This document shows, one piece after another, positions 10,086 to 21,755 of a DNA stretch of 64,000 bases (position 1 is its first letter; the number at the start of each line of letters is the position of its first letter). The position numbers were made by a program, and so were the translations under genes. The notes beneath the pieces are model-generated. The model was given only the letters and a program-made list of their open reading frames with translations. It was not told where the DNA came from and did not search any database. This stretch comes from Asterella californica (taxonomy: Eukaryota > Streptophyta > Marchantiopsida > Marchantiales > Aytoniaceae), in the NCBI GenBank assembly GCA_036924285.1, contig JAYKYS010000005.1:4216001-4280000 (forward strand), in the 5' to 3' direction.

Positions 10086-11959
10086 AAGAGAAAATCGCGG
10101 CTAAATTTAGCAATTTTTGGTTTTGAATTTGTTATTTATTTCATAAATATTAAACTTTAATAAATAAAAATTATGTAGCTGTCGTGCCTTCTGGCATTTA
10201 CATCCATGCCCCCCCATTTCTGGCATCTCTTTTCAGCGCATGGCTTTCTCTCGCGCCTAATACAGATGTTGATTCTCTCAGCTAGAATGGATTAAGTTCA
10301 GTATTGGCTCTGTAATAAAAGAAAAGATTACATTTAACAAAGTGAACCAACAAGGATGTAAAAGTTAAGGAAATAAAATTTCTTAACGAGAAGAAGGAGG
10401 AAAGCAATAGTTTATCAAATGGTCATTTTGTATAGAACCTGATAGATCACTGATGAGTTCTTTTGTGAGTTTGGTAGTATTATTTGATTCTTATTGCTTC
10501 TGAAGCTTGCTATCATTCTTGTGAGTATCAAATTCTCTTATTGCCAAAATCACGTCCAAAATGAATGAAAGCCAATTAAACCGCAAGTATTGGCATAATT
10601 TAATTTGTACTTTATATCATAGAGAAGATTCTCCTTTTCTCCAATAAAACATAAATCTTAACTCCATTTATCTTAATCACTACTAATCATATTGATTTTA
10701 AAGCATCACAAAGTTTACTTCTATTTGAGAATATTTGAATTGAATCCATGACTATTGAGAACGTGATGATCAAAAGTATTTTTCAAATTATTTTTTACAT
10801 TTTTTACATTACATTAATATAAAATCGATAAAAGAGATAATATAGGTGACACATAGTCTTTACTTGTTGTTTAAGAAACACCGATAGTGTTTTTCTAAGT
10901 CTATGAATCCTAGTCAATGAGCATTAGTGGATTTCAATATTACAATCTTTATTAATGATTTTTCTTCACGAGTATGAGTTACGACTTCAGACAAACGTGT
11001 TTTGCCCGTGAGTTCTATCACTCATAAGTTTTAAATTTAAATCTTCTCCTGCTTGGCAGATGATAATTATGACTTCTCCTCCACCGCAAAAAGCATTTGA
11101 ATCTGAGAACAGCCTTGCCATCTTTTCTAGGCAGAGCAAGCACTCCATGCCACACAAGAGTTTACAGAACTCGCATAATGCAAATTGGAAGTTTTCTACT
11201 GCATCATTTTCTTCAGTTACATATGAAATTCAAACCCTGTCGCTGCATTGTTCTTGTTAATTTGACGTGACATGGGTACAACGCTCAATGATGTTTTGAC
11301 CGTATTGATTTTTCCCATGGAGTTCTCTAGCTTTCTTGTGCTATGTAGATTGTGAGATTGGAGTTGTAACATGTTATAGTTTAAGAGCTCTACGCATTAA
11401 TGTTTGAAAATATCACTATTTCTTGAGAGTCAGCGAATGAGCATGCCACGTTTGTCAAAAAAAAAGTTTATTCCAAGATGTGAAGTACAAGAAAGAGAAG
11501 CTATTGAAGAGTCAAGCGAAAAATCGATCAATTCTTTATAATTCTCTGATACTAGAGTGATTCTTCTAAAGGTATGAGCTCAAATGATGACTATGAACTG
11601 GTATCGGGTATTGAAAGGTTCTCGGTATTTAGATATATCACCTCTCATTACAAAAGTGAGGACTTTGTGAAAAATACATTTCACACCTTCTGGAATCCTC
11701 TTTCATACAACTAACTTGCATGGACTATGTTCTTTTTGTATGTCTCTTTGTCTCATAAAAGATCATCTGAGCTTCTCCAACAATGTGAAGGTGAAACAAG
11801 AGAATTGTATACAAATAGTAAGTATACAACTCGGTGTCACTTCAGATAGAAGAGGATACAATGAGAATGATGCATACCTTGATCGTTCATTGTTCTAATG
11901 GAGAATAGGGCATGACATGTATGATGAATCATACTAAATGGGTCATGAAAGTACTAGAT

Positions 11960-12760
11960 GTTAGATTGCAGAATCAAATCAAGTGGTTTTCTCGTGCAGA
12001 AAGAACATAGATAGCTCAAGTGTTTGCTGAGGAAGGATTTCCTGGTTGTGTTGGACTTGGTGGAGTTTATGTTGTTACTTTTGACTCCGGGGCTTCATTA
12101 TTATGAGAAAATGTCTTTTTGACAGAAAGTGCAATTATTTGATGATTGCACAAGTAATTTGTGATCATTGTAAGAGGATTATCGTCTTGGTCTCAAGAAT
12201 GTCTAGTTCCTGCCAAGATCTCAGCTGTCTCCATTGCTCTGGTTTGTGGAGGTATTTAGAATCAACAAACAATATGTTTGAATATAATCCATATTTACTT
12301 GGAGATTCATGTTATTTTCTTCTTTTTTGTCTTGTTATTTCATTTAAGATGACATCTCGCGATAAAAGAAGCAATATTTCAACACTTGTGTAGCTCATGC
12401 TAAGACAACTAATGAGCATTGTATTGACATCTTGAAATCTTGATGACATTCTCTAAAGCAGTTAAGGACTCGGTTGAAGCACATAGGCGAGAATAAGTTT
12501 ATTTATACGTATATAGGTAGTTGTGCTATGCTACATAACTTTCTCATCGACATATATGGTGATTGGACCGATGTGGATCGACAAGGAATATATGAAAGAG
12601 ATGAAGATAGAGAGTATGTTAAACTAGAGATGCATATGAACAATTCTGAAACTTCTCAACAGAATAGAGTAGTTACTTTGTGTTTAGAGGTTAACCGTAG
12701 ACACGGAGGCATACTTTCTCGGAGAGTTATGTATAGTATAGATCTCCTTTGTGAATGAAG
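11960..12760 (+). pseudogene. Decayed PIF/Harbinger transposase (DDE_Tnp_4-like)
   Basis: Frame-shifted pieces line up in the order of Harbinger transposases. First is a piece near 12,000-12,065 reading AQVFAEEGFPGCVGLGG (family pattern GFPGxxGAIDGTH). Next is 12,103-12,393, with QVICDH (first catalytic-type Asp, 12,163) and YLLGDSCY (second Asp, 12,304). Then a piece near 12,390-12,430 reads AHAKTTNEHCIDILKS, with a possible catalytic Glu at 12,414. Last is 12,474-12,758, with SCAMLHNFLIDIYGD, the family's ACCxLHNFLI block. In-frame stops and at least two frame changes break it, and the N-terminal part is not recognisable. It lies between the arms of the long inverted repeat, so it may be that element's own lost transposase, or a separate relic. 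It is inactive as it stands. Confidence 0.8.
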
Positions 12761-13555
12761 ACACTTTCAAATATTGCCAATACACATGTGCTTGTGTTTA
12801 TTTATATGAAAATATCATATATATATATCATTGAGTCTCATGGTGGAATATGGTGGAAGCTAAACGTACTAAGCAGCTGGTGCTGGATGTGTGTATATGT
12901 GGACAAACTCCGCTCTCTGTGAGAGTGTACATGACTCTCATAGCAGATTGATGTCATCGTCAACCACATTATCTCAATACCTCCAAAGTGCTACAAAGAG
13001 ATCAATTGTAAACACATGAATGTATCTAGATCTAACATAGGAGGTGGTCTCCTCCAGGTTGTCAAGCATCCAGTCATGGTAGTTACACACCACAAGATAA
13101 CTATCTCTATCAGCATATGTGATGAAAGGAGTGAAAGGCGGGGATGTATAGCACTGTAGTGGTGGTTGGTAGATCTCTTGACTAGACTGTCATCCACAAG
13201 CAACACATCCATTGTACACAGATTGAAACACTCAAGGTGACTGAAATCCTTGAGGTACAAGTAGTTGCCTACTGCAACTGCACTGATGATATTGATTGTG
13301 CGGCACATGTCATGTGTTCATTTCATGTAGAGCTGAAATAAAAACTAAGAGAAGCCACAAATAAGTCACTAAAAAGAGCGAATAAAAAGAATGAAATGCC
13401 ATGGTTCGTCATACCACAGAGCGAAACATCTTCATAGAGCGAAACATTTTGTTTTGTCAAGAAGACATGACACAATGTTCCACCCTCCCTCTAACTAACA
13501 AACAAACATAAATAAACTAACAACTTTCAACAAACTAACAACTCATTCATTCCTT
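12761..13555. other. Spacer between transposase relic and right arm
   Basis: AT-rich with a short TA run near 12,815. No gene or repeat was recognised apart from TGGTGGAATATGGTGGAAG near 12,841. It ends where homology to the left arm starts. Confidence 0.5.
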
Positions 13556-14524
13556 GACTCCACTCCGCCTAAGATTGTATTATTTGATCGTATCTTTGAC
13601 TGACAGATTCAACAAGTATACTATCATGCGGAAAAACTGCACAAGACAAGAAAGGGATCGCATGGGCTGATAATCTGCTATAATCACTCTTTAAATTTAA
13701 TTTTTGATGCGTATGATTGGCTGCTGACATGCACTTCTTGCATTCAGGTGACATGATATTATAACCTGATGTTGCAAGTAAGAGGTGCAGTCAAGTAATG
13801 CAATGTTAAGAGAGGTAAGGTAAAATTAAACAAATGTATTACATGTGGTATCAAATAAATTTGTAGAAAATCAAGTGGAAATTTCATAATTGCAGCCGAG
13901 AACACATCACCAGAAAAGTATAAAGGTCACTCAAACCTAGGCTTTACGGCTCAACGTAAAATTATTTACAGTGATTCAGACATAACTCTATCAATATTAT
14001 ACTTCATATACTCTCTTGCATTAATTATCGTATTAATCAACAGTCAGATAATCACCAGCAGTTGAATGTTCCTCAAACATGTCCGGATGGAACTACATCT
14101 TAAACAAAGAGACAACGGCATAATTAACATATTTTCAGCTTCTGTTATCATCGTGATCATCTACATTGTGAGACGAATCTTCCACCACATGTGGCCGTTT
14201 AGAACGATATAGTAAGAGAGTACGGGAGTCGTCATGCAACCTTTAGTGTGAATCCCGGTGAAATAGCCTTAGGTGCAGATCTTGGTAATAGTAGCAAATA
14301 TTCAAATGAAAAATTTGAAGACTAGAGTGGAGAGAGGTTCCGCATTAATAACAATTGATCGCGAGTTAGTAGATCCTGAGAGATGAGACGTCTTTTGTCA
14401 AGTGCACTATCAATGCTCGCAATGCATCGATAGAAGATCGGATAAATATTCATGAATCGAGTCGTGAGAGTGGACAGAATGTCTCGGAATGCTTGTATAC
14501 TTTGCTACAACGGAGCGCCGTTTA
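13556..14524 (-). repeat. Right arm of long inverted repeat, inner part
   Basis: Reverse complement of about 930-1,911. Shared landmarks include TGACTCCACTCCGC at the inner end, the GCAAGTAAGAGGTGCAGTCAAGTAATGCA region, and GTATACTTTGCTACAACGGAG near 14,500. Divergence is moderate and spread out. The arm is interrupted at 14,524 by a 3.42-kb insertion and resumes at 17,944. Confidence 0.85.
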
Positions 14525-14805
14525 GACCACATGGATCCCTATATTAGTAGTGGGTTAACCCACCGCTAAACAGTTTAGTCAGAATTTCAGAAAAATAGAC
14601 AGAGGTGTGGTTTATTACATACAAATGTCATGTTTTTATTTGTTGTTCAGTGATCTTCATCTATGGTTCAAAATGTTCGTCTGTTTGAGACCTAAAATTT
14701 GAACCATCCTTGGCTCAAAACTGATGTTTGATATGGACAGTATGACACAAATAAGATTTTGACATTTGCCAGAGAATCTCGAAAACATTTCTTTTTTGAA
14801 ATTCG

Positions 14806-14872
14806 AAATGTTCTAGTATCAAAATATATCATTTTGATATTAGAAATGAAAAATTTTGATACTAGAACATTT
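14806..14872. repeat. Hairpin: 19-bp perfect stem, 29-base spacer
   Basis: AAATGTTCTAGTATCAAAA (14,806-14,824) pairs exactly with 14,854-14,872. Further imperfect pairing extends outward through GAAATTC/GAATCTTC-like flanks. It lies about 280 bases inside the left end of the Harbinger-like element and may be a subterminal structure or a small nested palindrome. Confidence 0.85.
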
Positions 14873-15071
14873 TGAATCTTCGAAATGTTCGAAATGTTTG
14901 AACTGGTATTTTTGTGGTGAATCAAACTTTATATAAGAACAATTTTAATCTGAAAAGTAAAAATACATGGAAACTGATGACAAAACTAAACAGCCAAGAG
15001 GCGGATATTCCACCGATCTGTAATATGTGTTCTCGGAAAATAATTTCCGGCATACCGGATTCACTACTGCA

Positions 15072-15111
15072 AGACCTGCAGCAGCCTCTTTCCGCAGGCT
15101 GCTGCAGGTCT
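15072..15111. repeat. Perfect 16-bp stem hairpin, 8-base loop
   Basis: AGACCTGCAGCAGCCT (15,072-15,087) pairs exactly with 15,096-15,111 across the loop CTTTCCGC. It is GC-rich in AT-rich surroundings. It sits inside the Harbinger-like element directly before a pyrimidine-rich tract. No function can be assigned. Confidence 0.9.
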
Positions 15112-15597
15112 AGATGCTGCCGCCCTTCTCGCACCCTTCTCGCACCCTTCCCACACCCCGCCACCCTTCACGCATCCCGCCACCTTTCACTTGGTTTTAT
15201 CTTTTTCCTTCTCTCGCTTCCTACCTTCCTCCTCCCCTTCTTCCAGCCTTCCTCCGCCCTTCTTCTCACCCATCTCAGATCCGAGATAAAATTTTTTATT
15301 TTTTTCACTCTTCACTCTAAGACTTGGATATTGGATTTAGTGTCTTAGTCATCTTCTTTTCTTATTCATATTTTTAGTTATATTTTCAAATTATTGTAGT
15401 TGTAGTTTTTTTGTTAAGACTATTTTTGTTTTGTATTAGTCCTCTTCTGATTTAGAAAATTCTTGTGGTTATATTTTTGATTTTTTACTTAGTCTAGATT
15501 GTTATAGTTTTATTTTGATATCTTTTTTATTTTTTAGATGATTTGAAGATATGTCAGTGACGAGGACAGGACCTCCGGACGGATAGGTTCATTTTAA

Positions 15598-15984
15598 TTG
15601 TCAAGTTTTGAGTTCATGTCTTCTAGGGTACATCCACCACGGCCGGACGATAGACATGGATCTAGAGGATGTCCGGAGATCCCTGTAAGATTGATTAGAG
15701 TCCTAGAGTCATTGCTTTCGCGGTATGTACAACGGATGCAACTTTTGGGACATGGTGCAGGGCATGCTGCGGTTATGAACTTTATGTTTGTGACTGCTCG
15801 GGTCATTATTGATCAAATGATCAGAGAGACAGATGTTCGAAATCAGATTCCAGATGTTATTCCAGAGGAGGGTGATATGGAGGTACTTGTGCCGGAGATG
15901 GATGAGTTTGTGACCGATGTAGATGTTTTGAATGCGTTGGGTCTTCAGGTATGGTTGTCTTTCCACCCCTTTCAAGCAAGCTGA
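15598..15984 (+). CDS. Unrecognised exon-like frame inside the Harbinger-like element
   Basis: The frame has 128 codons. The part from about residue 28 to 115 looks coding: a leucine- and arginine-rich helix (RLIRVLESLLSRYVQRMQ), then an acidic stretch with VIPEEGDMEVLVPEMDEF. A possible splice donor, CAG|GTATGG, falls near 15,950, just after DVLNALGLQ, which would make the last residues intronic. The nominal start is not an ATG; an ATG lies at 15,616. I do not recognise the family. Harbinger elements often carry a second, Myb-like gene, but no Myb/SANT motif is visible. Base use is more balanced than in neighbouring DNA. Confidence 0.3.
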   Translation: MSSFEFMSSRVHPPRPDDRHGSRGCPEIPVRLIRVLESLLSRYVQRMQLLGHGAGHAAVMNFMFVTARVIIDQMIRETDVRNQIPDVIPEEGDMEVLVPEMDEFVTDVDVLNALGLQVWLSFHPFQAS

Positions 15985-17130
15985 AGTATGCTTGTAAATC
16001 TGTGAATGCGTGCGCATTATATCTTTCTTATTTGAATTGGCATATTTTATCTATAGGTGGCAGATGATGTGTTGGATCTAAAGTCTCATTAGATCCAATA
16101 GTAGATTCTCATATTCCCAATGGTGTGGATGATCATGTCACATAAGCGAGACATGAGAGAAGTTGACATACTTATCAAAGATCTCCCGAGAAAAGAAACA
16201 GTATAAGATATCAGATGATTGTTACTTCATGCTACTTCCGAATTGAAATTTGACCTTGACTATCAAATACCTACTCTGCACTGCACTAAAGCTTGAATAC
16301 ATTGACTCTCACAAGTGATCTGAAAAAGCTACAACAACTGGAAGCTTTCGTTTCATTCAAAAACACTAATGACATGCTACAGGGGTTGAACCCTTGAAAG
16401 CTCTCATATGGGCATAGCATTTCGTAGGAGCTGATCCAGCAGCTCCTAGACCCGCTATTCAGGATGCATCATGCGTGCAGCTAAGAAAAAAAACAGAGAT
16501 AGAGATATGAAAATGAAATGTACATCAGACAATAGAAACAGGAAAATTAATTCTAAAAACCGACAAAAACTTCATTGTGATCATGAAACTCGCATTTTAC
16601 TGTAGCTTCAAGGAGTTCATGCAACTGCTTCCGTTCTACATAGCCAAGAAGGAAAGAGAGCTCCCTCTAAATGACAAAACATTTCTTTCTGGACATTTTC
16701 TCATTGTAGGTGGTAGAAATACAAGCTATCAATTCACTCTCAAAGTTCCATAGGTGTGCACCTCCATCAGAGATAACGAAAACCACCACAGCTGCACTAT
16801 AACCAAGAAAAGCTTCTCGCAGTTCTTGTGTGGTGAGAGTTTAGAGGACTGTCACCAAGACAGCCGTCCGAGACTATCCAAGCATCTTTCAACTCTTCGT
16901 CAACCATCACCCTCCGTCTCTTGACCGTATGTGGCATGGAGCCTATCTGAACACAGAAAGAAGAAAGCACTCACAGTGCACCCCCTAATCAGAAAAACGA
17001 GTTTTCAGTCTCTCTGAAACTAAACTGAAAACTGAAAACTGAACTGAGAACCGAAAAGAACTGAAACTGAACTGAGAGACTGAAAACTAGACCAGAAACG
17101 ATGCAATGAAACGAACGAAATCCGCAACCT

Positions 17131-17405
17131 ACCCGTCTGCAGACAGAACGTGAGCCAAGCGATGAATCAAAGATGAGAAGCGAGGGATCAGCGATGGCTC
17201 AGAGAAGAGCAACTTGAATGTACACCCGTCTGCAGACAGAACGTGAGTCAAGCGATGACTCAAAGATGATAAGCGAAGGATCAGTGACGGCTCAGAAAAG
17301 AGCAACCTGAATGTACACCCACCTGCAGACAGAACGTGAGTCAAGCGATGGCTCAAAGATGAGAAGCGAGGGATTAGCGATGACTCAGAGAAGAGCGGCT
17401 ACGAT
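17131..17405 (-). repeat. Three-unit 93-bp tandem repeat (31 codons per unit)
   Basis: Units start at 17,131, 17,224 and 17,317, each with a CTGCAGACAGAACGTGAG-like opening and a GATGxGAAGCGAxGGAT core. The period is an exact multiple of three. The minus strand is open through most of the array (17,129-17,356), giving a 31-residue repeat with phrases such as HRLTHVLSA and LLFSEPSL. More decayed relatives continue to about 17,750. Whether it was ever translated is unknown. Confidence 0.8.
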
Positions 17406-17943
17406 GATTACAACCTGCAAGGAAACGAACGAAACCAAAAAATGACAATCCATAACACACCCGCATGCATGCAACACATGACTATACACCCGCCTGCACG
17501 ATGATCATGAACCCCAGCGATGGCTCGAAGGTGGCAGCGCGATGGTGAACAGAAGAGCGCTAACGATGAAAAAAACCGTCAAGAAAACAAAACCACGAGC
17601 GAGAACACATTGACTGTACAGCTGCCTGCACGATGACTTGAGCCACAGCGATGACGAACAGAAGAGCAAAAAATCCGGATAAAAACCACGAGCCTGAACC
17701 CGCAACGCACCCGCATGCGCGATAAACATCAAAGGCTGTGGAGCGATGGCGAAAGAAAAGTCTACAAACCCTAGTAGTATTCTATCGAAGATGAGATCTC
17801 TTTTGTCTCTGCGACCCGTTCTTCTCTGAAACCGATTTTCGTTAAGAGACCTTTGGTCACTGTTTGGCGCAGCTTGGTTGTACGCGACAGAATGTCACGT
17901 AAGCAGGGTGCCAGTACACCCCTTTTATAAGGACACTTGTGGT

Positions 17944-18890
17944 TTAAGCATTTCGTTGTATTTTATAGTCAATGCGGAATACCTCCCAAGCATTCCACAC
18001 TATTTTACAGATTTTACAATTAGCTCTGAAAAAGAATATAAATCTATCCGTAACTATAAACATGGACTACGCTGACTTCTCAAAGCTAGTTCTCCAAATC
18101 CGTAAAACCATACCAGCTTTTGCTTACAAGTCTTGACGTAATTCCCATCGAGACTTTCACGGCTTTCGGTTCGAGCGGCCCTATTGCACTTTCATGGGCA
18201 GCATGTAGCATACAGTAAGCTTGGCCGGTCAATAAGATAAAGGTTTCCCGTACTTAAACAACTGCAAGTTGGGCCGGTCCATAAGATAGAGGTTTGCAGT
18301 ATTTAAACAACTGCAAACGAAGGTGCATAAACATAATTTCTGAAGAAGCTCCTTGCAGCCCGTTACGTGCCAGCTGTTACGTAAAAGTTTCCTAGCCTCG
18401 ACTGTGCATAACCTACTTGTACAACAAGGTGCTGGTGGGCCTCACCTTACTTATTTTTTATTTGGGAGAATTTTGAAGTTAGAAATCACAAAAGGATATA
18501 CACCAAAGTACACACATGCCACGGGGAAAGTAAAAGACAAACGTGCTTTATGGGAACTAAATCCTGGTGCGGGATTGACAGAGACAAGAGTTCACCATTA
18601 ACGGGTTAGAATGATTTCTTTTATGTTTGTAAAAAAGAAATGATAATATTGAGTTTATCATGATAATTATTAAAAATAATAATACTATAATACTATCTCG
18701 CGTAAACGTGACCAGTGGATACATGATTCTAATTCAAAATGAAGACTGTAATGAATCCAGAAACATGACAAATTGAATGTGATTAGTGTTGAGGTCGATC
18801 ATCAACAAAATAAACATGGTGAGAATTTTGACACTTGGTAACACCTCGTGAAAAAAACCATGAAAAAATATAAAAAATAACTTCAATTTT
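17944..18890 (-). repeat. Right arm of long inverted repeat, outer part
   Basis: Reverse complement of about 1-930. Bases 18,356-18,475 match about 415-535 with no difference over more than 100 bases, far closer than the rest of the arm. The match reaches base 1 of the window near 18,880, so the outer boundary cannot be seen. Confidence 0.85.
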
Positions 18891-19246
18891 GTTATATAGT
18901 TGACGCAGAGAAAGAATAAACTACAACTTTTCTTGGTAGTTTAATTTATTACTTAATCTTTCCCAATGAAAAAAATAAAAAATAAAATAAATTTTGTATA
19001 TTGCTTCCTCCATCTTTCATGGAGGAGGTGAATATGCAAGGAAGATAGGTGGAAGAAGCTGCGACTGTTCTTTCGTTTCTACAATGATATATTTTTTGGT
19101 GATGTATTAGTAAAAGGATTACCGTCGAACAAATAAACTAAATCCAAAGTCAACCGTTAGTTAAGTCACAAGTAGCCATTTTTTCTCTACGATTTATCTT
19201 CATTCCAGCATGAGAGATTTTGGTGTTCAATTTAACATCTCTATTA
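18891..19246. other. Spacer with a small hairpin
   Basis: AT-rich DNA with no gene. It contains CTTCCTCCATCTTTCATGGAGGAGGTGAATATGC-type sequence (about 19,003-19,037), a member of a small hairpin family also found near 23,085, 44,453 and 45,680. The right arm may continue into this stretch, but its partner is outside the window. Confidence 0.4.
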
Positions 19247-20975
19247 GAGGGTGTCAACATTAAGAAAAAATATTCTTCAACGAATGAGAGAGAAAGAGTT
19301 GTAATTTCATCACAGGTAAATTTATGTCGAACCGAGACTCATTCTGGGTAACCTTTGTGAATGAACACTGTGATTTTTTTCATTATTTTTATTCAGTTCT
19401 AGCATTGGGAGTAATTATTGAGAGTAATAAATTTTCTATTTTAGAAAAAATGGACGAAAAGAATAAAAATTCACTAAAAAAGTACTCTCAATATTTTCCT
19501 GCTAAATTTTCCTCTTTTTCTGATTTTCAGACGACCCCATATGTCTGATCCCCCTAATATTTTTTACTTTTCGGGTTGTCACCCGGACTCCATCTGTCCG
19601 TTACCACTACTTTCTTCACTTTCCGGTTTTCACCATGATAGCATCCATCTATCCACTACACGACAAAAACTATTCCCTCTCTTTTCCAGTTTCCACGATC
19701 TACGTGTATATATATATATATGGGGGCTAAGAGTTCTCCTTCCTTTTTCTGTTTGCATAAAAACTCCTTCCATCTGTTCCGCTACACGACAAAGAACCAC
19801 TTTCCTTTCTGGTTTTTACAATCAACGCATAGCAAAAGACTCATCGGAAATTATTTTATTACACACATCAAGTTACTTTGAACTTGATTCATCCGGCTAA
19901 ATCTTATTTGATAGATAAAAATATTTTCTACAAAACTAATAACTATAAATTAAATATATTTGAGTTTGAACCACAAAATCCATTGAACCAACCTCACCAA
20001 ACCTAACTAACAAGCACGGTGATGAGGTGTAATATTGTGTTGGTTTACACTCAAAGCCTTCTGTTTCACACTCTTTTGGACCACAATGTCTGTGCTAACC
20101 TAAGGATCTAATGGGTTAGATCCTTAGGTTTGTCTATGTATGATGGTGTCTATGTGCTCATGGGACTTGATTTGACACCTTCAGTAATATCTAACTCAGT
20201 TCATTCGTGAGAGTACATTACTGATAGGAGGTCAAGTTTAGAACCCACGGCGATTATTTCTTTGCATGCGGGTGATAGTTTCGGGCGCGGACTGTCTGAA
20301 CTGCAGGTACCTCTGGAGGTAACGTAGGAATAACCTCCGGTATTTCTGTAATGCATGTGAGAAATTCAACCTAAAATATATTCAAGTGACAGGGTCATAA
20401 TGACCTTGTCAATGATAATGATGTCAATGATAATAATGCTGTTGATAATGATATGTAATTTTGCATACATATATCTTGTACATGTATAATGTTCATGTGT
20501 CTTTTCATTTTTACAAGTCAAAATAACTTGTTGACCTAATTTACATACATGTGGTTTTTCTTTTTACAGGTCAAAACAACCTAGGTCAAAATAACTCGTT
20601 TCGACCTTAGAGTTAAGTGTTATTTTGATTTGGAGTGAAAAAACAGTTGTAAGAATAACTTGACTTGATCTTGTTGAAAACATCAAGAAAAGTGCTTTCC
20701 AGAACAATTGAAATCATAAGATTTGGAGCTATACTAGAGATGATGTAAACATTCAAAATTATTAATTTTCTTAAGATTTTCAATGCGACAATCAATATTA
20801 TTTTCAAGTTTGAATTTAGATGGGAAATTTAATTCCTCCTCTCTAAACCCCACAGACATGAGTTCTGCAACGTGAATAAAGTTACTTTTTCATTAGCATG
20901 ATAGATTAAGATTAAAATATTATAGATATATTTTATTATTTCTGTTAGAAAATTTTTTCTTAACTTTGACGCCCC
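19247..20975. mobile_element. 1.7-kb member of the GTGTCAAAG-end TIR family
   Basis: The left end (from 19,247) is GAGGGTGTCAACATTAAGAA. The right end, reversed from 20,975, is GGGGCGTCAAAGTTAAGAAA. The two stay similar for about 28 bases. Flanks are CTATTA on the left and TAGTTA on the right, consistent with a TA duplication. The first 100 bases match the left parts of the copies at 41,202 and 47,017. The middle has loose repeats with CTACACGACAAA (19,655, 19,785) and the palindromic motif TACCTCTGGAGGTA (near 20,308). No transposase was seen, so it is probably non-autonomous. Confidence 0.6.
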
Positions 20976-21755
20976 TAGTTACTTGGAACAAAATAGTCCT
21001 TTATACGTTCTCTCGAATGTAACTTTCAAACTAAATAGGAATTCTTACTCTGACGAGCCGCGAGTATTTCTTTCCTTCTTCCGAAGCGATACGCGAAGGA
21101 TTTTGTACCAAGCGACCGCGAACGGACAAGAGTATGTCTCACCATAAACGATCCCAGACCTCGCCAACTGACTCACCACGCAGGGAGAGCTTACTGTGAC
21201 GAGCCGCGAGTTTCAGAAGATGTGCACCTGTCATCACCCGTTCCCTACGATCATCTTTTACGCCTACGAACAGAAGTCGTCAGACAACATCTCGTCCCCA
21301 AGGTCAACTCAACAAGGTCACCGTGATGATCGGCTTGGCCCACCATAACAAGGAAATTCCATGGAAATCGAGCCTCACGTCAGCAACTTCCAAGATATGT
21401 AGAGTGCTAGGAAAGGGAAGGTTGTCCGGTTGTCCGGTCACATTTGACGCGGAAGCACAATTCGGAATTCGGAATTTCGGACCAAGAGGCTTCGTACATC
21501 GTAGAATATCATTCCCTCCCGTGATTCCGTGAATCTGTATCCACCGTGCGCCGATGGAACCCTAATAACCGACGGCTATGAGACCGTAGGCACTGCACGA
21601 TAAGAAATTTGCAAACAAGGTCGTCACAGGCTACCACTCAGCTGACTACAGTCTACCACAGCTACTACTCCGCGCCGAACGTTAACTGGGATTGGTATTC
21701 TGTTACCTATCTAAACTGGAAGCAACTCTACCAGCGGCAGCCTAGTCCTGCATCC

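Larger units (their letters stand above)
8426..11950. other. Intergenic DNA with small repeats, no gene seen
   Basis: No convincing coding region. It holds a MITE-end-like fragment at about 8,518-8,580 (TTAGAGCCTGTCAAAT, later GTGTTATGACTTCGGAC), a TTTAGGG doublet at about 8,880, a short array of ACATTACATCTC units at about 9,357-9,430 and dispersed-repeat copy D at 9,975-10,085. From about 10,100 onward it is AT-rich. DNA at 11,440-11,950 may be the decayed N-terminal half of the Harbinger transposase gene, but nothing there is recognisable. Confidence 0.55.
14525..17943. mobile_element. 3.42-kb PIF/Harbinger-like element with TTA target duplication
   Basis: The insertion is defined by comparison with the uninterrupted left arm (about 925-945, CGCTTAAAGGGCG). 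In the right arm the same site is split and TTA appears on both sides (14,522-14,524 and 17,944-17,946). The ends form an imperfect inverted repeat: the left begins GACCACATGGATCCCTATAT, and the right end reversed is ACCACAAGTGTCCTTATAAA, 16 of 22 positions matching after a one-base offset. A 3-bp TWA duplication is characteristic of PIF/Harbinger elements. Inside are two strong hairpins, a pyrimidine-rich tract (15,112-15,260), one exon-like frame (15,598-15,984) and a 93-bp tandem repeat. No transposase motif was recognised, so the element is probably non-autonomous. Confidence 0.75.
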
